Source of the DNA: Chitinophagaceae bacterium
GTDB lineage: Bacteria; Bacteroidota; Bacteroidia; Chitinophagales; Chitinophagaceae
Assembly: GCA_003456175.1 (NCBI GenBank)
Contig: DMPB01000211.1
Location: 20,055 to 34,304 of the forward strand
Length of the DNA stretch: 14,250 nucleotides
Reading direction: 5' to 3'
The notes under the pieces are model-generated. The model ran no database searches and was not told the origin of the DNA. It was given only the letters and a program-made list of their open reading frames with translations. Positions 8,275-14,250 of this stretch are shown here, piece by piece. Numbering within the stretch: the stretch's first letter is position 1; every line of letters starts with the position of its first letter. The translations under genes and the position numbers were made by a program.

Positions 8275-9651
8275 ATGCAGCGTAACATACCACATATGAA
8301 AATCGATCTTATCCGTAGTGTCTATTTTATAGGCATTGGTGGTATTGGTATGAGTGCATTGGCTCGTTACTTTAAATCAAAAGGTGCTGAAGTAAGTGGT
8401 TATGATAAAACTGCAACTACACTTACAAAACAACTTGTGGTAGAAGGTATTTCTGTGATGTACACCGATGATATAGCATTAGCACCTAAAAGCGTAGATG
8501 TGGTTGTATACACACCAGCTATTCCAGCAACACACGAACAATTGAATTTTTACAGAACCACAACCATTCCGGTTGTCAAGCGAAGTGATGTATTGCAATG
8601 GATTACTGAAAGTTCTATGAACGTATGTATTGGTGGTACGCATGGTAAAACAACCATTACATCGTTAACGGCACATTTGTTACGCCACACAGGTTATGGT
8701 TGTAATGCCTTTTTGGGAGGTATTGCAACCAATTACAATACTAATTTTTGGAGTAGTGAAAACAACTGCAGTGTCATTGAAGCCGACGAGTACGATCGTA
8801 GTTTCTTAAAGCTAGTGCCCGATGTTGCCGTAATAACTGCAATGGATGCCGATCATCTTGATATTTATGGAACTCCCGAAGCAGTAGAAGAGGCATATAT
8901 TACTTTCTCTAAGCAAGTAAAGCAAGGCGGTTGTTTAATTACTAAATATGGGTTAAGCAGAGCAAATGAGTTTAACCAACAAGTTCAACATTACACATAT
9001 CATTTGAACGATACTAATGCCAATGTATATGCTGCTAACCTTACGGTAAATGATGGTAGCTATTATTTTGATATCATCAGCAAGCAATGGCAGTTGCATC
9101 AAGTTGTATTACACATGGGGGGCTTGCATAACGTTGAAAATACGATTGCTGCTGTAATGGTAGCCAAACATCTTGGCATTGATGACGAAAAAATTAAAGC
9201 AGCGGTTGCAAGCTTCAAAGGTGTTAAGCGTCGCTTTGAATATTACATCAAAAATCAACAGCATGTGATGATTGATGACTATGCCCATCACCCAGAAGAA
9301 CTTAGAGCACTTATTACTGGGGTACGTAGTTTGTATCATCAAAAAATAACAATTGTATTTCAGCCGCATTTGTTCAGTAGAACACAAGATTTAGCAACTG
9401 CATTTGCCGATGCATTAAATCTTGCCGATGAGGTGATATTGTTACCTATATACCCTGCAAGAGAATTGCCAATTCCAGGAGTAACAAGCAATACCATTGC
9501 AACACATATAGAACATGAAAAGGTGAAACTATTAACAAAAGAAGAAATGCTTCAATATGTTGCTAGCACCAAGCCTGTATTACTAGTGATGGCTGGAGCT
9601 GGCGATATTGATACCTTATTAACGCCAGTACAAAATATATTAAACGCATAA
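8275..9651 (+). CDS. murC: UDP-N-acetylmuramate:L-alanine ligase
   Basis: Cytoplasmic ligase for the first amino acid of the stem peptide. It has the expected 458 residues. The N-terminal domain opens with VYFIGIGGIGMSALARYF. The P-loop is G121-THGKTT127. EADEYDRSFL and MDADHLDIYG form the central-domain metal and substrate region, DYAHHPEE starts the C-terminal domain, and FQPHLFSRT and MAGAGDID near the end are MurC hallmarks. Two starts are possible: ATG 8275, 1 bp after the murG stop, or ATG 8296, which gives a protein beginning MKIDLIRSVYF and resembles related MurC N-termini more closely. I list 8275 because the junctions here are so tight, but 8296 is nearly as likely. Confidence 0.96.
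   Translation: MQRNIPHMKIDLIRSVYFIGIGGIGMSALARYFKSKGAEVSGYDKTATTLTKQLVVEGISVMYTDDIALAPKSVDVVVYTPAIPATHEQLNFYRTTTIPVVKRSDVLQWITESSMNVCIGGTHGKTTITSLTAHLLRHTGYGCNAFLGGIATNYNTNFWSSENNCSVIEADEYDRSFLKLVPDVAVITAMDADHLDIYGTPEAVEEAYITFSKQVKQGGCLITKYGLSRANEFNQQVQHYTYHLNDTNANVYAANLTVNDGSYYFDIISKQWQLHQVVLHMGGLHNVENTIAAVMVAKHLGIDDEKIKAAVASFKGVKRRFEYYIKNQQHVMIDDYAHHPEELRALITGVRSLYHQKITIVFQPHLFSRTQDLATAFADALNLADEVILLPIYPARELPIPGVTSNTIATHIEHEKVKLLTKEEMLQYVASTKPVLLVMAGAGDIDTLLTPVQNILNA
9039..9050 (+). repeat. CCTTRCGGYAAA motif, copy 6
   Basis: CCTTACGGTAAA in murC, read CTT-ACG-GTA-AAT (Leu-Thr-Val-Asn) and followed by TGAT. It has the same 12-mer as the intergenic copy at 4429. Confidence 0.6.
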
Positions 9652-9655
9652 CTAC

Positions 9656-10654
9656 TTGCAGCAATTTAAAAAAATAGTAACCATTGGCCTTTGGTGCATC
9701 ATAGCGGTAGCTACTATTGCTGCTTTGGTGGCTGCCATGCAAAAGCAAGAGAATGCCTTATGTAAAGGCGCTATTGTTACTATTGATGGCGATAATCAAA
9801 TGCTATTTGTGCAAGAGAAAGATGTGCTTACTATGTTGAATAAAGTAGGCTTGGTGAAAGGACAATCGCTAGGCCGTATTAATATGCAAAAAATGGAAGC
9901 AGTACTTCGTACCAATCCGTGGATTGCCAATGCACAACTATTTATTGACAATAATCGCTATTTACAGGTACATATTCAAGAGCGTGAACCTATTGCTCGT
10001 GTATTTACACTGCAGGGCAACTCTTTTTATATTGATAGCAGTGGTAAAACATTGCCTTTAAGTGAGCATGTTACAGCCCGTGTTCCAGTGTTCACTTCGT
10101 TCCCTTCTAATAGAGCAACACTCTCTCATAATGATAGCATTATTCTCAACGATATTAAACTACTTGCGAAGTACATAGTTGCCGATAGTTTTTTCTTAGC
10201 TCAAACTTCGCAGATAGATATTTTACCGCAAGGTGAATATGAGTGGATACCAACCTTAGGTAACCAAGTTGTGAATATTGGCAATACAGATAGTCTAGAG
10301 GCGAAGTTCAATCGCTTGTATAGTTTCTATAAGCATGTGTGGGCAAAGCAAGCTTTCGAAAAGTATGAACGTATTGATGTGCGTTATAACGGACAAGTAG
10401 TTGCCATGCGTAGAGGTGCGCAGCCCCCAGCAGCCGATACTGCTAAAGCCATGTTACAATTACAAGCTGTAATGCAGCAACTAAATCAAGTTAACAATAA
10501 TGATGCTAGCACTTACGTAAATGATAAGCCAAAAACTATAGATACAGTTGTAAATAGTAAGCTCAAGCTAACTACAACAACTAATACCACTAATAATAAA
10601 CCAACAGGTACACAGCCCAAAGCAGTGATGCCATCAAAAAATAAAAACAACTAA
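9656..10654 (+). CDS. ftsQ: FtsQ-like cell division protein
   Basis: Bitopic divisome protein; family members link FtsA/FtsZ-side proteins to FtsW/FtsI in the periplasm. Assignment rests on position between murC and ftsA plus architecture. There are only about five cytoplasmic residues, then one membrane span (about 6-27) and a periplasmic domain. The region 38-115 (VTIDGDN...NPWIANAQLFIDNNRYLQVHIQEREPIARVF) resembles a POTRA domain followed by the FtsQ beta domain. The last 75 or so residues are a Gln/Asn/Thr-rich, probably disordered tail. The start is forced to TTG at 9656: the frame has a stop at 9641, and the first Met (28) lies beyond the membrane span. murC ends 4 bp upstream and ftsA begins 12 bp downstream. 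Sequence similarity to E. coli FtsQ is weak, as is usual in this phylum. Confidence 0.85.
   Translation: MQQFKKIVTIGLWCIIAVATIAALVAAMQKQENALCKGAIVTIDGDNQMLFVQEKDVLTMLNKVGLVKGQSLGRINMQKMEAVLRTNPWIANAQLFIDNNRYLQVHIQEREPIARVFTLQGNSFYIDSSGKTLPLSEHVTARVPVFTSFPSNRATLSHNDSIILNDIKLLAKYIVADSFFLAQTSQIDILPQGEYEWIPTLGNQVVNIGNTDSLEAKFNRLYSFYKHVWAKQAFEKYERIDVRYNGQVVAMRRGAQPPAADTAKAMLQLQAVMQQLNQVNNNDASTYVNDKPKTIDTVVNSKLKLTTTTNTTNNKPTGTQPKAVMPSKNKNN
10222..10233 (-). repeat. CCTTRCGGYAAA motif, copy 7 (reverse)
   Basis: The minus strand reads CCTTGCGGTAAA. In ftsQ the plus strand is TTA-CCG-CAA-GGT (Leu-Pro-Gln-Gly), the same codon phase as the reverse copy in murE although the proteins are unrelated. Confidence 0.6.
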
Positions 10655-10666
10655 ACACGTATAATT

Positions 10667-12055
10667 ATGAGTCAGAACGAAAACCCAATTATCGTAGGAT
10701 TAGATATTGGAACTACTAAAATTGCTTGCATTGCCGGTCGTAAGAACGAGTATGGAAAATTAGAAATTCTTGGCTTTGGTAAAGCAGCTAGTCATGGTGT
10801 ACAACATGGTCAAGTACTAAACATCGATCAAACGATTAAAGCCATTGATGCCGCTTTAAAAAATTGTTTAGAGAGTAATCCTGATTTGCAGATCGATGAG
10901 GTGTATGTTGGTATTGCTGGTCATCATATCAAGAGCTTACAAACTCGTGGTGACATTGTACGCAAAAACCCCGACGAAGAAATTAAACGTGAAGAAGTAG
11001 AAGAACTGATTGCGAATCAGCGTAAAACATTTATTCCTGCAGGCGATGAAATTGTAGATGTTGTGCCACAACAGTTCTATGTTGACAATCTCCCAAATAT
11101 TAAAGATCCGGTAGGGCATATTGGCGTTAAAGTTGGTGCTAATTTCCACATCATCACCGGCGATAAAAATGCTATTCGTAACATCAATCGTGCAGTAAAT
11201 AAGAGTGGTTTAAAAACGAAAGATCTTGTGTTGCAACCGCTTGCATCATCTGCTGCTGTAATGAGCGATATTGATATGGAGCCTGGCGTAGCTATTCTTG
11301 ATATTGGTGGTGGTACAAGTGATTTAGCTGTATTTCATGATGGTGTGTTAATACATACGGCTGTTATTCCTTTCGGTGGAGAAAATATCACCAATGATAT
11401 TCGCATGGGCTTAAGTGTACTTAAGCAACAAGCCGAAGCAATGAAAACACAGTATGGTAGTGCTTTAGCCGATGAAGCAAAAGCAAATGCCTACATTACA
11501 ATTCCAGGTTTAAAAGGAATGCCTTCACGAGAGATTAGCGTAAAAAATCTGGCTGGAATCATTCAGGCTCGAATGAGCGAAATTTTAGATTTCGTTACCT
11601 ATCATTTAAAGCAAGTAGGGTTAGATAGTCGTACATTAAATGGTGGTATCATTCTTACAGGAGGTGGTTCACAACTAAAGCATCTGATTCAATTAACAGA
11701 ATATGTAACTGGTTTAAATGCACGTATCGGATTACCTAACGAGCATTTGGCAGCCAACCATATTGAACAGTTGAAGAGCCCCATGTACAGTACTTGTATT
11801 GGCTTGATCTTAAAAGGGTACGATGATTATGAAAACAATGTCAAAAAATTTGAAGGTTCAAGTTCTGTAAACATTGCAGTTCCTGATGGTTTAATTGAAA
11901 AGCCGAAAGATGTGGATAAACCAGAAATTACAGCCGAAAAGCCAACAACTAATCCACCGAAGCCAGCTCCCAAAAGAAGAATTGATATTTTCAGTAAAAT
12001 CAAATCAGGATTAATTGACTTGTTTGCTGAAGAAGATGACAACCACATTCGCTAA
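10667..12055 (+). CDS. ftsA: FtsA, actin-like membrane tether for FtsZ
   Basis: Cytoplasmic actin-fold ATPase that anchors FtsZ filaments to the inner membrane and recruits later divisome proteins. Nucleotide motifs are present in order: phosphate-1 G11-LDIGTTK18, phosphate-2 D212-IGGGTSD219 and the adenosine motif T331-GGGS. The SHS2/1C domain should occupy roughly residues 85-165. After the core (to about 400) comes a Pro/Lys/Glu-rich linker, then the terminal segment IDIFSKIKSGLIDLF (about 438-452) with the hydrophobic/basic alternation of an amphipathic membrane-targeting helix, ending in an acidic tail. At 462 residues it exceeds E. coli FtsA (420) mainly through this linker. ATG at 10667 lies 12 bp after ftsQ, and ftsZ follows after 40 bp. 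Confidence 0.97.
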   Translation: MSQNENPIIVGLDIGTTKIACIAGRKNEYGKLEILGFGKAASHGVQHGQVLNIDQTIKAIDAALKNCLESNPDLQIDEVYVGIAGHHIKSLQTRGDIVRKNPDEEIKREEVEELIANQRKTFIPAGDEIVDVVPQQFYVDNLPNIKDPVGHIGVKVGANFHIITGDKNAIRNINRAVNKSGLKTKDLVLQPLASSAAVMSDIDMEPGVAILDIGGGTSDLAVFHDGVLIHTAVIPFGGENITNDIRMGLSVLKQQAEAMKTQYGSALADEAKANAYITIPGLKGMPSREISVKNLAGIIQARMSEILDFVTYHLKQVGLDSRTLNGGIILTGGGSQLKHLIQLTEYVTGLNARIGLPNEHLAANHIEQLKSPMYSTCIGLILKGYDDYENNVKKFEGSSSVNIAVPDGLIEKPKDVDKPEITAEKPTTNPPKPAPKRRIDIFSKIKSGLIDLFAEEDDNHIR

Positions 12056-12095
12056 GTAACAAACGTATTAACTACTAATCCTTCAAATTCATCAT

Positions 12096-13889
12096 ATGAT
12101 ACATTTTGATTTGCCTAAAGAAAAATCATCTATCATCAAAGTAATTGGTGTAGGTGGTGGCGGTAGTAATGCCGTTAATTACATGTACGATCAACAAATA
12201 GAAGGTGTTGATTTTATCATCTGTAATACCGATGCCAAAGCTTTAGAGCAAAGTAAGGTTCCTAATAAAATTCAACTTGGCCCTGATTTAACACAAGGGC
12301 TTGGTGCCGGTGCTAATCCTCAAGTTGGTAAGCAAGCCGCAGAAGAAAGTATCGAAGAAATCCGCCGCATTTTAGAAATCAATACTAAAATGGCTTTCAT
12401 CACTGCAGGTATGGGTGGTGGTACAGGTACAGGTGGTGCTCCTATTGTTGCTAAAATTTGTAAAGAGCTTGGCATTTTAACCGTTGGTATTGTTACTACG
12501 CCATTTCCATTCGAAGGGCCTCGCCGCTTGGCACAAGCCGAAGCTGGTATTCGTGAATTAACGCCTTTTGTAGACACGCTTCTGGTTATTAGTAACGATA
12601 AGTTACGTATGCAATATGGCAACTTAAAATGGAGCGAAGCTTTTGGAAGAGCCGACGATGTTTTAGCTACTGCCGCTAAATGTATTACAGATATTATTAA
12701 CAGTCGCGGACATATTATCGTTGACTTTGCCGATGTATGTACTGTAATGAAAAATGGTGGTGTTGCTATTCTTGGTAGTGCTACTGCCGAGGGCGAAGAC
12801 CGTGCACAGCGAGCTATCGAAGAAGCCATTACATCGCCATTGTTGAACGATAGTGATATTCGCGGTGCCCGCTGGATTCTCATTAACATTAACAGTGCCG
12901 AAGGTGAGTACGAGTGTACTATGGATGAAATGGAAACTATTACCGCGTATTTACGTCAACAAGCTGGCGATGATACCGATGTTATTGCGGGTTTAGGTTA
13001 CGATACAACACTCGAAAGAAAACTTGGTATTACCCTTATTGCTACAGGCTTCGATCATAAAGATCCATTTACTGTAAAGCCAGCAGCAGCAACCATAACA
13101 AAGCCAGCCCCAGTAGAAGAAAAGGTAGTACTCACACTCGATTTAAATAATAGTGAAGCTGCCACGCCTCCTACACCTAAGGTTGCGGTTATTGCACCAG
13201 CAGCAATGCCAGAAAATCTTGTTCCTACAGTGGCCGAATACACAGCACCGCCGGTGATTCTTGAAACACCAACGCCAGCTGTGAATGAAACACCAGAGAT
13301 ACTTACATTGGTGATGCCAGAAGCTGTAACGCCAACAGCAACCGTAGAGGAACAACCTGCTCCATTCGAGATGAAATTGGTTGAGAAGCCAATGGCAGCC
13401 GAGCCCATGCAGCAGCATGGTTTTCTAAACAAACCACAACAAATCTACAATCAACAGGTAGCACAGCCGCAGGCAATAAATAACCTTGCGGTAAATGAAC
13501 CATACACGCCTACACCGCAGCCAAAACCAATACCAGGGGATGATTCGATACATCTTGAATTGGTAGTAAAAGAAGCTGCGCCAGAAATGAATCAAGCACC
13601 TGTAGCGATGCACGGCATGATTGCTAACGAAGAAGAAGAATTGCAAAGAAGAAGAGCACAAGAGCGTGTGAATCGCTTACGCAATTTGTCTTTTAATGTG
13701 AACAGCGATTTGAATAATGAGTACGATAATGTACCCGCATACGTTCGTAAAAACTTAGAGTTGTACGGACAAAATCAATTGACTAGTGCTGAGAATTATT
13801 ACAGTCGTTACGCCGTTAAAAAAGAAGATGGTAACAACGAACCGTTGAGCACGCTCAACAGCTTTCTAGAGGGCAAAAAGCCTGATTAA
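12096..13889 (+). CDS. ftsZ: FtsZ, tubulin-like division GTPase with long C-terminal linker
   Basis: GTP-dependent polymer that forms the Z-ring. Residues 1-325 are the globular domain: GVGGGGSNAVN near the start, the tubulin signature G107-GGTGTGG114, and the T7 loop H206-IIVDFAD213, which supplies the catalytic aspartates to the neighbouring subunit. I208 stands where E. coli has Asn207. A Pro/Ala/Thr/Glu-rich linker of about 185 residues follows (325-510), then a charged EEEELQRRRAQERVNRLRNL segment (512-531). EYDNVPAYVRKNLEL (542-556) closely resembles the E. coli FtsA/ZipA-binding peptide, but here 41 further residues follow. At 597 residues it is far longer than E. coli FtsZ (383). Start ATG 12096 is supported by the conserved N-terminus. 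It is the last gene before the terminator. Confidence 0.98.
   Translation: MIHFDLPKEKSSIIKVIGVGGGGSNAVNYMYDQQIEGVDFIICNTDAKALEQSKVPNKIQLGPDLTQGLGAGANPQVGKQAAEESIEEIRRILEINTKMAFITAGMGGGTGTGGAPIVAKICKELGILTVGIVTTPFPFEGPRRLAQAEAGIRELTPFVDTLLVISNDKLRMQYGNLKWSEAFGRADDVLATAAKCITDIINSRGHIIVDFADVCTVMKNGGVAILGSATAEGEDRAQRAIEEAITSPLLNDSDIRGARWILININSAEGEYECTMDEMETITAYLRQQAGDDTDVIAGLGYDTTLERKLGITLIATGFDHKDPFTVKPAAATITKPAPVEEKVVLTLDLNNSEAATPPTPKVAVIAPAAMPENLVPTVAEYTAPPVILETPTPAVNETPEILTLVMPEAVTPTATVEEQPAPFEMKLVEKPMAAEPMQQHGFLNKPQQIYNQQVAQPQAINNLAVNEPYTPTPQPKPIPGDDSIHLELVVKEAAPEMNQAPVAMHGMIANEEEELQRRRAQERVNRLRNLSFNVNSDLNNEYDNVPAYVRKNLELYGQNQLTSAENYYSRYAVKKEDGNNEPLSTLNSFLEGKKPD
13484..13495 (+). repeat. 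CCTTRCGGYAAA motif, copy 8
   Basis: CCTTGCGGTAAA followed by TGAA, in the DNA encoding the disordered FtsZ linker. It is read CTT-GCG-GTA-AAT (Leu-Ala-Val-Asn), where protein constraint should be weak. Confidence 0.6.
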
Positions 13890-13921
13890 TCTTTAGTTCT
13901 TGTACTCGTGTTTTAGTTGTG

Positions 13922-13948
13922 CCCTCTGCTTATGGCAGAGGGTTTTTT
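13922..13948 (+). terminator. Intrinsic terminator of the dcw operon
   Basis: A perfect 8-bp stem, CCCTCTGC (13922-13929) with GCAGAGGG (13935-13942), encloses a 5-nt loop, TTATG, and is followed at once by six T (13943-13948). It begins 33 bp after the ftsZ stop. On the opposite strand the hairpin is not followed by a T-run, so it should stop only rightward transcripts efficiently. Confidence 0.92.
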
Positions 13949-14250
13949 ATGCTTTTACAATAATCCAATACGCGTTAATAAAAATTACCGCAGCAACAAA
14001 TAGCCAGAAAAATAAGTTGGGGAGCCAGCTTGTACGGGCATAACTAAAAAAGTTGCTTCCTATTGCTGCTACAGGAATCATTAATGGAAGAAAGCCTTCT
14101 AGTGTGCTACCTGTTGTAACAAAGGGAAGTGGTATTAGTATAACCAATGAAAGTAATATTACACTCCATACTTTACGTGCATGAATTAACATTCGGCCGC
14201 TGTTGTTATTCCAGTAAATGAGTCCCGCCATTAATAAAATAATCAGAAGT
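13947..14250 (-). CDS. Unidentified multi-pass membrane protein, 5' end missing
   Basis: The minus-strand frame stays open to the right edge, so this is the C-terminal part of a longer protein (about 100 residues visible); the ATG at 14231 may be internal, since hydrophobic codons (LLIILL) precede it. Three or four hydrophobic spans are apparent: LLIILLMAGLIYW at the edge, VWSVILLSLVILIPLPFV, FLPLMIPVAAIGSNFF, and NLFFWLFVAAVIFINAYWIIV just before the stop. No enzyme motif is visible. Similarly organised C-termini occur in uncharacterised membrane proteins common in Bacteroidota, but I cannot name a family from this fragment. It converges on ftsZ, and its TAA stop (13947-13949) overlaps the T-tract of the dcw terminator. 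The clean hydrophobic periodicity and the absence of any overlapping gene make it likely to be real. Confidence 0.75.
   Translation of the reverse strand, partial: LLIILLMAGLIYWNNNSGRMLIHARKVWSVILLSLVILIPLPFVTTGSTLEGFLPLMIPVAAIGSNFFSYARTSWLPNLFFWLFVAAVIFINAYWIIVKA

Noticed and set aside
8825..8833. TTGCCGTAA in murC as another copy of the iterated motif
   Set aside because: Only the 9-bp core matches in reverse; the flanking CC and AAA positions do not, so it was not counted.
12056..12095. Separate ftsZ promoter in the 40-bp ftsA-ftsZ gap
   Set aside because: No clear promoter elements are visible. A promoter within ftsA cannot be excluded, but the sequence gives no positive support.
12320..12889. 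A 189-codon open frame antisense to ftsZ
   Set aside because: It lies wholly inside the most conserved part of ftsZ, and its translation is low-information (Ala/Ser/Pro/Ile-rich) with no recognisable domain. It is an open mirror frame caused by codon use.
13055..13661. Several overlapping antisense frames across the ftsZ linker
   Set aside because: They mirror the Pro/Ala/Thr/Glu-rich linker codons, giving Gly/Ser/Val-rich or Cys/Trp-rich strings with no start context or family resemblance.

Overview
This window is a long stretch of a division and cell wall (dcw) cluster from a Bacteroidota bacterium, most likely a Chitinophagales/Chitinophagaceae-type organism. The phylum call is firm and the family call is tentative. 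Supporting evidence: gene order ftsI-murE-mraY-murD-ftsW-murG-murC-ftsQ-ftsA-ftsZ without murF or ddl; a PASTA-tailed FtsI; MraY with a large extra loop; a very long FtsZ; AT-rich DNA; and start codons without visible Shine-Dalgarno sequences. MurE carries the DNPR motif, so the peptidoglycan is predicted to contain meso-diaminopimelate.

Layout: bases 2-1648 hold the C-terminal part of ftsI, whose start lies left of the window. Nine complete same-strand genes follow: murE (1650-3113), mraY (3132-4424), murD (4448-5815), ftsW (5853-7154), murG (7158-8273), murC (8275-9651), ftsQ (9656-10654), ftsA (10667-12055) and ftsZ (12096-13889). Gaps are 1-40 bp and no promoter or terminator is evident between genes, so the block reads as one operon. 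A strong intrinsic terminator (13922-13948) closes it. A convergent partial gene for an unidentified membrane protein enters from the right end (13947-14250, minus strand); its stop codon overlaps the terminator's T-tract. No intergenic stretch exceeds 60 bases.

The genes form one pathway. MurC, MurD and MurE build the UDP-MurNAc peptide; MraY and MurG make lipid I and lipid II; FtsW polymerises and FtsI cross-links septal glycan; FtsQ belongs to the divisome scaffold; FtsA tethers FtsZ to the membrane. All catalytic motifs checked are intact and no frameshift, insertion sequence, tRNA/rRNA or CRISPR was seen.

I found no new multi-gene system. The most unusual signal is a 12-bp motif, CCTTRCGGYAAA, with an odd-palindromic core TTRCGGYAA. 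It occurs eight times exactly (plus one 11/12 match) across the cluster in both orientations, and in genes it always sits in one codon phase per orientation. Other points are four forced non-ATG starts, three of them at the tightest junctions; an Asn-to-Ile change in the FtsZ T7 loop; an internal C-terminal peptide in FtsZ; and strong use of GCC-GAY for Ala-Asp pairs.
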